Shown: positions 21,782 through 37,900 of the stretch, piece after piece
How the letters are laid out: each line of letters opens with the position of its first letter
How positions within the stretch are numbered: position 1 is the stretch's first letter
The notes under the pieces: model-generated
What the model saw: only the letters and a program-made list of their open reading frames with translations
Database searches by the model: none
Told to the model about the DNA's origin: nothing
Made by a program: the position numbers and the translations under genes
From: Whitmania pigra
Lineage: Eukaryota; Annelida; Clitellata; Hirudinida; Haemopidae
DNA: 64,000 nt
Assembly: GCA_021613335.1 (NCBI GenBank)
Contig: JAJTWR010000036.1
Location: 52,501 to 116,500, forward strand
Direction: 5' to 3'

Positions 21782-22137
21782 TTAGATGGATGAACGGAGA
21801 AACAAATGGATGCATGGAAGGATCGATGGATGTTTGGCTGAAAGCAGGGGCTAGCAATTACGATGCGTCCGTCCGAGGGTAGCCATATTTCCCGTGAGGG
21901 CTAAGCAGACATCCGACAAATAAGATGAAATATCGCCCATACTATTAAAACAATAACAACACTAGCCGTGGATGACGCAATTGTGGTCATGCATCAACCA
22001 AAGGAATATGTAATTATCACATCGATATTAATCAGGCTAACGAAGGTTAACGAGTATCCTCGGTGACAAATCAAGTTAATTAACATTAATAATTAAGTTC
22101 TGCGTCAATAGTATAGGATAGCTCAATAAAAATGATA

Positions 22138-22158
22138 ATAACAACAACAACAATAATG

Positions 22159-22189
<31 letters not shown>

Positions 22190-22192
22190 TAG
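22138..22192. repeat. (AAT)/(AAC) microsatellite
   Basis: Short trinucleotide array (AAC then AAT) in the gene-free region upstream of ELAV. Confidence 0.85.
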
Positions 22193-23365
22193 CTAATTAA
22201 TAACATTAAAGATAATTATTGTGGCTGTTATGAGCGAAACAAAAAAGTAAGCACACGAACAAATGCAAATCAGTGCTTGGGAGTTACGTAGATCCATTGC
22301 AACGTTCATCTGATAAGTTCGTAGAAAATACCAAAGTCTTTTTCAATCATTTGCAAACATGCAAACAACCGATGCAAATATTGTTTCAATCTGTTTATTA
22401 TTATTTTTATTATTATTAACATTGTTGCTATAATTATTCAAGAAAGTAATTTATCGATACAACAAAGTAATCGTATATTAACGAAATGTAATAAAGCTCT
22501 CGCTGAGATTGGACCATTTTGGATATTTATTTATTTAGTTAGTTAGTTTAAATTCAACTTTTCATTTCTGAGCGCGTCTGTCAGAGTAACCTGAATTCTT
22601 TAAAAAGGCTGGTCGTGTTTATTGGCAGATACTTAACCTACAACCGACTATGCTGTTGTTGCTGTTACTATCGATGAATGAATGCCGTCGAGTGAAATCT
22701 CCTGAGCAAGAATAAGATGAAAATACTGCCAAAATTATCTTCCGATGACCGCCTTCCTCCTCAACTTTATCAGCAACTCCCTCGTTATTCCCAGAAATTG
22801 ATTACTCTTTTTGTTTAATGCAACTTATCACGGCGAGTCTGCAATTGATAGATTAATTCATGGTTTTATATTTGCATGCACACGCTTGGGTCAGTAATGG
22901 TCGGATAGCCTCGTGTCCGGTCTGCAGTGTTGAATTATATATTTTCCAGGTTCAACCGTGCGTAGACGCTGCTATTTTTAAAGGAATCTTTGCCTGGAAG
23001 TAAAGAAGGGAGGAAAGAAAGAAGGAAAGTATATTAAGTATATTATCTTCCAACCGCTCACATGCTTCGATTTTTCCTTTTGGTTTAACTCGGTCCGATC
23101 ATTGGCTAAATTTAAAATGCTTTTAATATCTTCCGAGATAACATCCGACTGGCAATATTAAGCGGAACGATTGCAATCGTTATCAAAACCTTCAATCTCG
23201 ATCGTCAGGCGTGGAGCTTAAACGCACCAAACATTCTGCCGATCGATGGCGAATTTGCGCATGTCCAAGTTGAATTTCTGAGAGAAACTGCAGTATAAAC
23301 ATCGTCACATAAATTAGCAGATCAAATCGATAAAGAGAAACAAATGTATTCTCCAAATAGAATAA

Positions 23366-23522
23366 TTTCAACCTCAAATATAAAATACTTGCAACATCAA
23401 ATATAAAATACCTTCAACCTCAAATATAAAATACTTTCAACCACAAAAATAAAATGCTTTCAACCTGAAAATGAAATGCTTTCAACCTGAAAATGAAATG
23501 CTTTCAACCTCAAAATGATATG
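23366..23522. repeat. 22-23 bp tandem repeat, seven copies
   Basis: The unit is close to TTTCAACCTCAAATATAAAATAC, with seven consecutive imperfect copies. Copies 1-3 share AAATATAAAATAC and copies 5-6 share GAAAATGAAATGC, so the array has diverged in blocks, as expected from local duplication. Confidence 0.9.
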
Positions 23523-25182
23523 TTTTTATTCTCAAAATAAAACTTCGTCTACAAAATTAAACAATGTCTTAATTTCAGGTTCTTGATTTTGATCTAAACA
23601 CTTCTTCGGCAATCAAAAAAGCTTTAAGAGGAAGTTCACTTTTGGATTTCTTTAAAGGTTCGATTTCGAAACAAGAAAAGACATGAAAGCTGAATGACAT
23701 GAGCATTGAACCACTTCCACTGTTGGTGAATAAATTATTCCTAATTTATCACCGACAATTAAAAAGGATCACGAACCGAATGAGAATAGATGAATACCGC
23801 TCCTAATAATCTACCGACGTACCAGGTGTTACTCGTTTTTAACATCTTGCGTCAATAATGAATATTCATTGCAAGAGAATTTCGCATTTATCAGTCGAAG
23901 CGAATTTAAATTTATTAAAATGTAAATTAACTTTTAGCTTCCAAGACTGACCTTCATTCCAATGGAGGCTAGTTTCTTTTGAGTGGCAAACAATTTCTGA
24001 CGAGAACCATTTGTTCTAGATAACAGAAGTAATTCAGGGTCGAAACATGGCGTGAAATGATTTAAAAGAATTTATTTTACACAACCTAGTGCATCGCCGT
24101 GACTAATCAAAACAAAACTAAACGTCCCGAAGAGGCGGGTGTTGGCTTTATTTGTGCGAGGAATGTTACGAGATGCTGAGTAAGAGCGGAATATCAACTC
24201 ATACAGTTTCATGGAAGGTCCATCAAGCAAGAGACTCGTGATTTCAAAATATTTTTCACAACGAGTCCCTTCTCAAACTTTACGAAGGGAAGGGATGCAT
24301 TTTTAGTTACTCGATAGGAGCATTATTTCTCGGACCCAAAATGAGGAAGACTAGCGAGGAGAGAAGAGATCATTAGCTGGAAGCCGTTGATTACAGCTTG
24401 GATTGGATTTCGTGGTCAATGGCGCGACGCTAAATAATTATTGAGTAGCCTTAATAAGACCATAATTCGGTCTTTAATTAGAGGATGGCGTATCAGACGG
24501 TGTGCTGTATGACGCACAAGCGCCTACATTGGAGCGCATACTTGCTTTTCCTGCAACCGAGCAACGTATTTGCTGCAGCCTGCCCTCTCCCTTCAGATGA
24601 TCAAAAGAAGAAAAAAAAGCTGAAATGTTCCCGGCTTCCTTCCGCAATTGATAAAAATAATCTCACTCTTCAAACTCGCATCACTTAAACCTTCCTCGAT
24701 GAAATCTTTCGAAATTCTGGGCGCCATTTTCGCCGAGAGTCACGTGACTTCGGATGAGCACAAACAAGGTTCGCAGGAATTGGTCAGACAGGAGATAAAG
24801 TGGCATGAATATCGATTTGAATGCGTCGGGGAAGGAAAATTATGGGGGCTTTCAATGGATTTTTGTGCTCATTCAATGCTTCCCCCATTGCTTCGTTTAT
24901 CGGAATTTGCATCAAACCACTGCAAATGATCCGTCAACTTCAGCTTCTTCTTTGATTTTCAAGTTTTCATCGTCAGTTCAAGAAGTCCGAGGGCATTTTT
25001 CAGTTCGAATTCGTTTTAAACGAGTTCGTTGCGACGGTGCATTATGATGTCTGCGTCATTAAATACAATCACGTCTACAATGCATTAATACTGAATATTT
25101 AATTACCAGTACTCAAATGATCGAATTTACTACAATTTTACTGCAAATGATTAAAATTAAAACGTTCATATAATTAATTATA

Positions 25183-25240
25183 TGACGTCATCATAACGGC
25201 CTCCTTCTGCACGTGCCTCATCCAACAGAGCATGACGTCA
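25183..25240. promoter_or_regulatory. Two full CRE palindromes flanking an E-box
   Basis: TGACGTCA occurs at 25183-25190 and at 25233-25240, exactly 50 bp apart, with CACGTG at 25210-25215 between them. TGACGTCA is the CREB/ATF site and CACGTG the bHLH-ZIP E-box. A further TGACGTCA lies at 20694-20701 in an ELAV intron. Function is inference; the nearest gene is ELAV, about 3.5 kb away. Confidence 0.4.
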
Positions 25241-26876
25241 TTTATGAGAGACCCCTTTGGGTTTTTGTCTGGACACTGTTTCCAGAACGCTTACTTCCGC
25301 TTGGTGATTCGGATCAAAAGTTTATGGAGGAGTCATTCTCATCTCTGGAATCCAGCAATTTAGCATCACAACATGTCCGATTGAAAAAAGCGCCTTGTTT
25401 TAAGGATTTTATTTCTTCTTTATTGAGGTAACCGTAATTTCCTCGTTTAATAATAAAATAGAAATAGTTCACTGAGAAAGATTTTTCGGAAAATGAGGGC
25501 GATAAATAAGGAGTCCAAGCGGAACGAAAGTTATATTTTCCGTGCAAGTGGTGCCTGGGAAATTATTCGGAATTAAGTGTCATCCTGGCACAATATGGAA
25601 GCTTCACGTGAGGTATCGTAAAAAATAGTAGATTGCTTATTAAGCCAAGCTGCTACAAAGGTGGAGTTGCAGGCAAAGGATGCTCGTTGTTTTGTTGTGA
25701 CCAGATGTGACCGTAGAACATCGATATTGTCAGCTAAAAAATCGATATTCCTAATGAAATAATCGAACTGGTCGGCAGTTTCTCTTTCGTGCGGCTTTTT
25801 CTCGCATTCCACGTCTTGTTTTCCGTGTTCGTGTCATGGATCCACGGATGATATTCAATCGAATTTCATCTTCTCAACAAGTCGAGACTATGTTTTTTTG
25901 CTAACCTCGTGAATATTTTGTTCGTCAGTCCGCGATCCTGTCACTTGCACATGATCGATCACCGGTTTTCCCGATTGACACGGCAAATATTCCATCATCT
26001 GGGGTTTCCAATAGCTTTTTCCATTTCGTTCGGGATCGCATTAATGCTGTAAGTGTGGGGTGGATTACAAATGAAATATCAACCAACTCCCTTCATTCGA
26101 TTGACTTTGAAATTTACAATACAATACGGACTATCTCAGGCTTAAAACCATTCCGAATGCTGACTCACTTAAAGCCTAAAAACTGCAACTTACCGAACTA
26201 TATGGTTCAATTTTTATTTTTTTTTTCTCGCTTTTCATCAATTCAAAGCCAGGATTGTTGCATATTAAATTTGTTTCGGAATAAATTCTCTAATTCGATT
26301 TGAACGCCGAACAGCTTTTGCAGGCTGATCACATTTGACCATCAGTTGGTTGGTTCGCTCCTTATTTTGAATGTTTTAATTGGTGATACTTCATAAGTAT
26401 GGATAAATGTAGTTAATGTCAAATTAATTCTTGCTGAAGTACATCATCAGCGAGCTGAATTAACCGAATTATTTCAAAAGTCGATTTAATATCCATTTAC
26501 TTTTTTTTATATTTTATATAGAACTGGGACAAACATAAAAGTTGTGTATAGAACGCATGCCCCTAGACAGATGAGAGGCTTTGAAAGATGATGATTTTTC
26601 TAATTTGTTAAAGTTTTATATGGCTTTGACCTGATCATGCCCCGTATGACTTATAAGATTGTTTTTATCAAGAGAGGATATGATTTGTATAATCTCTAAA
26701 AGCCACGTTTTTTCAAACATGAAATGGCAAACATTTTTCAACTGGCAAAAATAGCAACGTAATCGAAAGCTCAACTTTCTAGATCGGGTGTTGCCAAAAA
26801 TTTGTGAGTCCACGGAACACTGGAAAAAAAATGTCATCGTGGCGAAAACCATCCCGCTCCCAGAGTGAAAACGTTT

Positions 26877-28310
26877 TTAAAACATCAGTGTCATCTCGAA
26901 GCTCTTGGAGCGATTGGTGCTGAATCGAGTCCTAACCTATCCTGAAGCCAATGCACTACTTCCACCAACTCAATCGGCCTACCGTCGGCATCACTCAGCT
27001 GAAACAACGGTGTTGAGGTTGGTTTCTGATATTCGGATGGCAGTTGAGAGAGACAACGTGGCGATTCTTCTCCTCCTCGACATGTCTGCGGCATTTGATA
27101 CAGTGGATCACAATATCCTCATTGAAAGACTTGATCAAACATTTGCCATACGCCAGACGGCATTGGACTGGCTTAGATCTTATTTAAGAAACAGAAGTCA
27201 ACTTTTTGAAACTGCATCTGCAAACCCAGTTGCTCAAAATGCCTCATCAGGAGTTCCGCAGGGGTCTGTCCTCGGACCGTTTCTATTCTCACTTTACGTG
27301 GCAGAAATTGAGCAACTTGTTGCTCGTCATGGCTTTCATAGTCACCAGTATGCGGATAATAGGCAAATATATGCATTCTGTGAGCCACACAATACGCTTC
27401 ATCTTGCTCTTCGCATGGCAGAGTGTTTTGGTGATGTTGCGTCCTGGACTTCATCGAACCGACTCAGATTTAATGAAGACAAGACGGAGGCCATCTGGTT
27501 TCATCCTGCTTCACGAAGCATGCCCACCTTACCACTTTAACTTTTGGGAGTTAGCATTACTCCATCGGCAGTGGTGAGAAACCAAGGAGTTTAACTTGAC
27601 ACATCACTGTCAATTGAAAATCATGCTGCAAAGATTGCCGCCTCTTGTTTCTCTACTCTCCGTGTCCTAAGGGAGGCACGACATTTAGTGCCTCGAGAGG
27701 TCCTTATAGCCCTTGTGATCCAGCTTGTCTTGACAAAGCTAGACTACTGTAACTCAGTTCTATATGGCTCCAGCAAATGGGTTTTACATAAACTTCAAGT
27801 GGTCATGAATACAGCAGCTAGGTTCATCTTTAATGCTCGGCTCACTGATCATATATCACCATTACTGGAAGAACTCCGCTGGCCCCCCATCACAAAACGA
27901 ATACCTTACAAGATTGCTCTCATGGTCTATAAAGCTCACACTCACCGGTCTCCCCAATATCTACATGAACTCCTCACTACAACGGCATTTCAACGGGGAA
28001 GGGCCTCGCTCCGCTCGTTTGACTCCACAAACTTTATCATCCCAAAGACCCACTACTGAGACAGATCCTTTCATGCATGTGGACCGCGGACGTGGAATGA
28101 TCTCCCGCCTCACGTCAGATTGTCCGAAACGTTGATGTTGTTCAAAAACAACCTTAAAACTTATTTATTTAACCTTCCCATTAACATCTAAAATTTCTTT
28201 TAAAATCTAGCCCGCTCGATTGTAGAACTGATTGTTTTTGATTGTAAAGGTTCCTTTTAAATCCTGCCATGGATGTTTTTGGCACTTTAAATATTAAATA
28301 AATAAATGAA
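26877..28310 (+). mobile_element. Decayed LINE, reverse-transcriptase segment (CR1/L2-like)
   Basis: The frame 26905-27540 encodes the middle of a non-LTR reverse transcriptase: QSAYRRHHSAETT, LLLLDMSAAFDTVDH, SSGVPQGSVLGPFLFSLYV, the catalytic box as YADN in place of Y/FADD, and LRFNEDKTE. After a stop near 27538 the similarity continues through 27688-28059 (LTKLDYCNSVLYG, LQVVMNTAARFIF) and at 28071-28190 (PRTWNDLPPHVR, LKTYLFNLP), with stops and a frame change. The element begins inside the polymerase (5' truncated) and ends with AAAT repeats near 28300. It is a dead copy: the second catalytic Asp is Asn and the frame is broken. It lies 1.5 kb upstream of the Src-family gene in the same orientation. 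Confidence 0.9.
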
Positions 28311-29854
28311 ATCAGTTTATTAAATGCAATCAGTAATATGTATTTAGGTGACCCGTCAAAATAGCCTCGTCAATGTATCTTTATAAAAAAAATATTTATA
28401 TGAGTTGAAGACATTAACCGACAACTGATTTAAAGTTTGATTAAATGAAATGAGTTTTATGTTTTGATGGTGCTGCTTTGACTGGGCTATTTTGTCGCCG
28501 GGCTATTATGACGGGGTGCCATTTATTTAGATGTATTGTTGAGTACTGACAACTTTTATTATAATACTAATGCAACTAGAACAATTGGAAATTTAAATTG
28601 AAAATGTCATTCCTATCACAGCATGTCTTGAACTAAATTAAATGAGAATTGTAGTTTAAGAATCATAGTATATTTTGAGCGTCACATCCATTCATAAATA
28701 CATAGGAAGCCGATAATGAATATTAAAATCTATTGAAAAGAAATTAAGACAATCAGTAAGCTACCTATGACATCGTCACATAAAATACATAACATTCAGA
28801 TCTAGTTTAATTCATAATCAATAGACTGTAATGCGTAATGTAAATCAAATAAAGAATTGAATCTAGCTATTTATTAATTAGTTGTATTATTAGTAGGATA
28901 TTAGTTTATAAACCCAAGAGTTCGCGGAGTTGTTTGGACAACGCGGCTCTAAATTGTCAATGTAAATGAATGATGAATCAGAATCTGTCGTTCAAGCACC
29001 ATCATCTATTTCAATTTTTAATATTCAACCTTTCAAACAGTCTCCAAAAATTAGCTGACCACCTTTTATCAGTTGCGAGAGTTTTGGGCTCGGGTTTAAA
29101 GCTAGAAAAATTTCTAGTGCTGAATGTCGTCTGACTCACCTATATTTACAAAATGCGTCAGCAGCGGCCGCAGCATCGACGCAAACAAACGGCAAGACCA
29201 TCAACTCTTCCAACAACATCTAGGGACAGGTTTCATCTTTAGCATACGTTTAGGCGATTGTTAAAGAGACAATTTTATTTATGTTTGCTTAAATTTATTT
29301 GCTAAATTGACTAAGCCCTTCCATTTGACAAATTTACAATCGGGGATGTTCTTTTAACAAAATTCTTTATGCTTATGCTTGTATTAATATTATTTATTCT
29401 CTCCCCATAAATGATAACAATGTTAATAATGCTGAGACATGTCTTAGAGACATTTAGGTCAAGGTTATGACACCTCTTCTTAATTCTAACAACTTTGTTT
29501 ATCCAATGTGAGCATAACATTAATTTTAATGGTTTAAGAAGACCAACGCCTATATGATAAACCGTTTGTTTACACACTTTAAGGACATTAGATTCTGTGT
29601 GAGGTGTTGAGTTTTTATTCAGATAAAAAGTAAGTTTTAATTAGCATAAGGATCCATTAATATAATCGTAGTGTGATTAAATTAAAATAGCGTTATAGTG
29701 CAACAAAAATAAAACTTGGCCATCCCTTATTGTGTTGCTCTGCATTTTGTTATTTTGTTATTTTGCACTTTTGATGATGGGTTTTGTTTTTGACGGCTGT
29801 TTCTGAATAGAAATCAGGTCTGCCACTTATTGAAGGCGTTGCTTGCTGGAGATC
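28311..29854. other. Upstream region of the Src-family kinase gene
   Basis: About 1.5 kb of AT-rich sequence. Possible splice-acceptor-like AGs just upstream of the start codon (near 29811 and 29818) suggest a 5'UTR exon further up, but I cannot place it. No coding exon is recognised. Confidence 0.35.
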
Positions 29855-33257
<3,403 letters not shown>

Positions 33258-34991
33258 TCGCTCCTCTCAATCGAATTCAAGACCTGAGGGGTGAATGGTA
33301 ATAATTGTTGTCGATTGTTGTCGTTGTTGTTGTTATTAGTAGTTCTAATGGTGAGACGTTTCTGAACTATTAGACAATTTTCATTCGAACATTTAGGATG
33401 TCTGTGAAGTTTTAAAATTAGTGAATATCAAATCATGCAAGTGGTCAGACGATTTTGCCAGTTTTGCTAATTTTGTTTGTTTTGATCCTATTGTGAAGAT
33501 GCTAACGTTATTTGTGATTTAACTTTGACAATTTAATTTTATTTTCCAAATAAAGATGAGTTTGGATGTGAGCATATTTGTTGAAAGGGAGTTAATAGTT
33601 CATGCTCTAGTCATAGATGGTTTGGTTCCTTTCATGAGCTTTTAAACCTAGGTTTTACCTAATTTAAACCAGCTTTATATTTTAACATATTTTTATATTG
33701 TTTTTATTTCTTGTGGGGACATTTTGATTTTTTCACATTTAGGTGACCAATTATTGGTATGTATAGTCTTTTGAATCTAACACTTGTAAATACATTTTTA
33801 TTGACAATCTTGTTATTATTACTGATTAATTATTAATCATCATTGCTTTACTAGTTTAATTAATTTTACTTTGTATTGTGAAAACTCACTTATAATTTCT
33901 TGTTTGTTACTCTTGGTAGATGTGTGCTTTGATATAATTATGCTGCTTATAGTTGTTCCAGTATGTTTCATTTGGCAAGAATCCTGAAAAACTTCATAAT
34001 TTGATATTATTTTGCATTATTGAACCAATAATGGTTTGTCATTATCAGTTGAGCGAGTGTTGAGTCTCTTCGTAAATGTTTGTCATTAATAAGCTTGCTG
34101 ATGATTTATTGAAATTCATTCAAGAACTTTTACTTTATTATAGCTATACAGAATTTATAAAATATTTTCTAATTATCTTTACTTATGGTGTTGAAATATT
34201 TGTATGGAGGAGATTTTATTAATGGCCCAGGAATGTAGTAACAAGGGCTTGGAGTATTTAATGTCTGGTGAGTGAGGAAAATCTCAGATACCGCAGTTAT
34301 TTTAAATAAGTCATATAATATATAAATTCGTTATCCGATTACTATAATTTGGCATCCGTCCCCTTAACATCATCAATTGGAACACCACTGATGGTAAGTC
34401 TCAGTTTTCGATAATCTATTTCTGTCATCGGCGTGATTTGTTCGAAAATATAGTACAAAAAGTTCCATTTATGTAATTTCCTTCCTGAAGATATTTTTGA
34501 ACGGGCTACATAAACTGGCAAGAGCATATAAAATTATGCTTTGCTTTGCTCCTCTTGGCACAGATCGCCAAGCTTAGGCTCCTCGAAATGACGTCAGAAA
34601 CGTTGAACCCCCAAGCTTCAGGGAGTGTGCGAGCACATAACGCCTCACATTTTCTGCCAAGTGACCAGAAGCTATATGACAAAATCATTCTTCTGAGCTC
34701 TGAATATCTGGAATTCAGATATTATGTCCACAATATGTGATATTTCTCCAATAACTGTCACAGGAGTCCAAAACGTCAAAAATTCCCGACTTCATTGGAG
34801 GGTGAGCGCAATGGATTATTAGGACTTTAACAATTTAACTAATTATATTAGCTTTAAAAGTTGGTTGATAACGTTGCATCTTGTATCGTATAGCTGAAGC
34901 GATTATTGGTGCACTTTCTGTTTGTTAGGTCGTCAGGATTGCATGCCTGCCGCGAAAGATTTGTTTTCACTGTCAAGGCTTTAATTGCTCT
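33258..34991. other. Intergenic region between the Src-family gene and POMT2
   Basis: The kinase 3'UTR (AATAAA 33549-33554) is followed by AT-rich sequence. The block around 34500-34740 is less AT-rich and carries TGACGTCA at 34590-34597; overlapping 60-64 codon frames there lie on both strands with no domain. The POMT2 promoter probably lies in the last few hundred bases. Confidence 0.4.
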
Positions 34992-37900
34992 ATGTCCGAG
35001 AAAATTAAAGAGAAAGAAACTATTAAGTCTTCCGTGTGGTGGTTAACTTTATTAGGTTTGGCCGTTATTTCAATGACTGTAAGGCTTTACATGATACAAG
35101 TACCAAATGTAGTTTGGTTAGTTTAACTTTTTTACTTCTTAAAATGTCTTCACTTGGAACTCAAAAATAATTAAACATCTAATATTGTAACGGATTTACC
35201 TTTAGTTTCTTTTAGAAAAGTATTTTTTTTAATTTAAACAGTTGGGATGAATTTCACTTTGTAAAAATGAGCACTTTTTACATAAACCAGAAATTTTTCT
35301 TTGATGTTCATCCTCCCCTAGGAAAGGTTTGTTGATATTAAAAATGTTAACGTTATGAAATATCTCCTCAAACATATTTTCAAAGATTTTGCTAGCTCTT
35401 ATTGGATATCTAAATAACTATCAAGGAGACTTTGAGTACAAAATGGTTGGGGAAGCTTACAGAATAGATTTTCCCTATGTTGAACTCAGAATGGTCTGTT
35501 AGTAATGGAAAGATACAGAAATAAGTCAGCAAGCAATTGTTCACTATATCATTTTTTTCAGTTTTGTGGAATACTTTCCTCATTTCTACCAGTTTTCTGC
35601 TTTTGCATTGTGTGGATTGGGACCACTTCTTTCAAAGCTTCCTTACTGGCTGGTGCCTTTGTGTTATTTGGTTGGTTGTGATAATTCATTGTAAACTAAA
35701 TGTTAATCAAATTCACTAAATGTCATATATATCCCAATAAATACATTAAAGACAATAGTCTGATACTGATTGGAAGACTGATCCTCCTTGATTCAATGCT
35801 GTTGTTCTTCATGGTTTCATCTTTTTTATGTTTTGCCAAATCTCAAAAATATGAGTTAGTAGAGATAGTTTTATTGACTAATTGTAAACATTGGTTAAGA
35901 GATGCAAGCTAGTTTGTTAAAATGTCTGATTATTATAACGTTTTTAGGCCCACATCAGGATATCAGGTTATTTGGTTAATATTGACTGGTTTATGTCTAG
36001 GCTTTGAAATTAGGTATGCATTAATTTTTGTTAACTGTTCAGATATAAAATTTAACATTATTACTTTTTATAAATGGTAATTAGTACAAAGTTAGTTGGC
36101 CTGTTCACAATGTCTTTCTACATATTGAGATGCATTTGCACATTTTGGCAACAATTATTACCCAACAAATCACACAGTTTGGTTAGTTCATTTTTATATT
36201 TTTAAACATTTATTTCAAATTGCTTGCTGCATTGCATACTATATGCATAGTAGTTTCATTTTGCATTATATAAACTTTCTATTTTTAAAAATTAAGCATC
36301 TTCAATTTCAGTTGACTCTTGCAAGATTTTGTGGAATACACATTCTGTGCTTAGCAGTTATTCCTTTTATTATATATTTTCTTATTTTCATGATACACTT
36401 AGATCTCCTGAAATACAGGTATTTTCATATTAATGATAATGATAAATTAGAAAACAAATTTCAAAAATAATATTAATATATGAACAAAACTCTTTAAATG
36501 CATTAATTGTTTACGATCTAAATGCTGCGTGTTTCTACATTAAATGATTGGTTCTAAAATAATTTTGTAATGAATTGACAGATAAAGTTTTGAAGTTATC
36601 AAATGTGAATTTTAGAATATCACGCAGTGTGTGTTAAAGCTAAGTATTTTGATTTATCAGCAATATTGGAGATTATTTGTTCAGCGCACCTTTCCAGTCA
36701 CATCTCCAAGGCAATATGTTCAATGACCTATCCTTACCTAAATGTTGGTTATATATTTCCATATTAGTTGGTGCTTTATTTAAAAAATACATGTTGCACT
36801 TATTGATTAAAAATAAGCAATATTTACAACAACAAACTATGTTCAATTCAATATCAAATTACAGAAATATTTGACTTTTGTCTGATGGATTCCATCCACT
36901 AATATTAATTGTTTTATAATTAATGAAATTATAAAGTGGTCATTTAGACTCAACTTATGAAGTTCTTATTGGATGTCTATTGCCAAACAACATATTGCGA
37001 ATTAAATTTCTTAATGAAGAACAAATTGCAGATGTTTCATATGGAAGTGAAGTTGTCTTGAAAAATGTTGGAGGAAAAGCATATTTGAATCATCCTGTGC
37101 AATCAGATTGTCATAAATTGAATAACCTGGCAAGTCACTGTCATGTTCATTTCGTGCGAACTTGATTGCTGCTTACTTTATCATATCTAATTTAATGGAT
37201 AAAACTATCACATATGTTTTAATTTTAGCAAAATTGTTCTGCCAACTTAACTCTCTTTGCAACTGTTGATTTAATAAAAAACTAGGTCACAAGTTATCCA
37301 ATCATCAATGAAGAAGCATTTTGGAAATTCAGGCCATTTTTAGACTTTGAAGAAAATGAGGTCAAATACATTTCAGATCGAGATGTTGTACAATTGAAAC
37401 ATTCCAGGTTATAACGGGTTTGAATAAATTAACTTGCTACTGGTTTGCTTTTATTATTTTGTTTCTGATTTTGATCTGGATATTTAATATTAATATAAAG
37501 AAACATGTAGTGATATTAATATTTATATAGTTATTTTGAATGAATTCTATATTATAATATTATACAATAAGATCGTTATGATTAAAAAGTTCAATGAAGC
37601 TGTTGAAGCGGCTGCCTCCTTCAGCCATTCATGCAAGTCAAGATGTCATTTGTACCAATGAAATGGTTTTTATTTGATATGGATGAACATTTTTAAGTGA
37701 AGTCTGACATCCTTTACTTTTTGATCTCACAGAATGAAGTTGATGAAAACCACTTTTACAGAATTCAAATTGACTTGGCAGAATCACCAGGTGTTTCTGT
37801 TTTAGATGGAAACAATGGCAGTAAGGATGATCAAGAATGGAACATGGAAGATGGAAAGATGTTACTCAAACCAATGAAACATGTGTTTAAGCTTGTGGGT

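Noticed and set aside
24485..25047. Three overlapping plus-strand frames upstream of ELAV
   Set aside because: They use different frames, are chance frames in less AT-rich DNA and show no domain.
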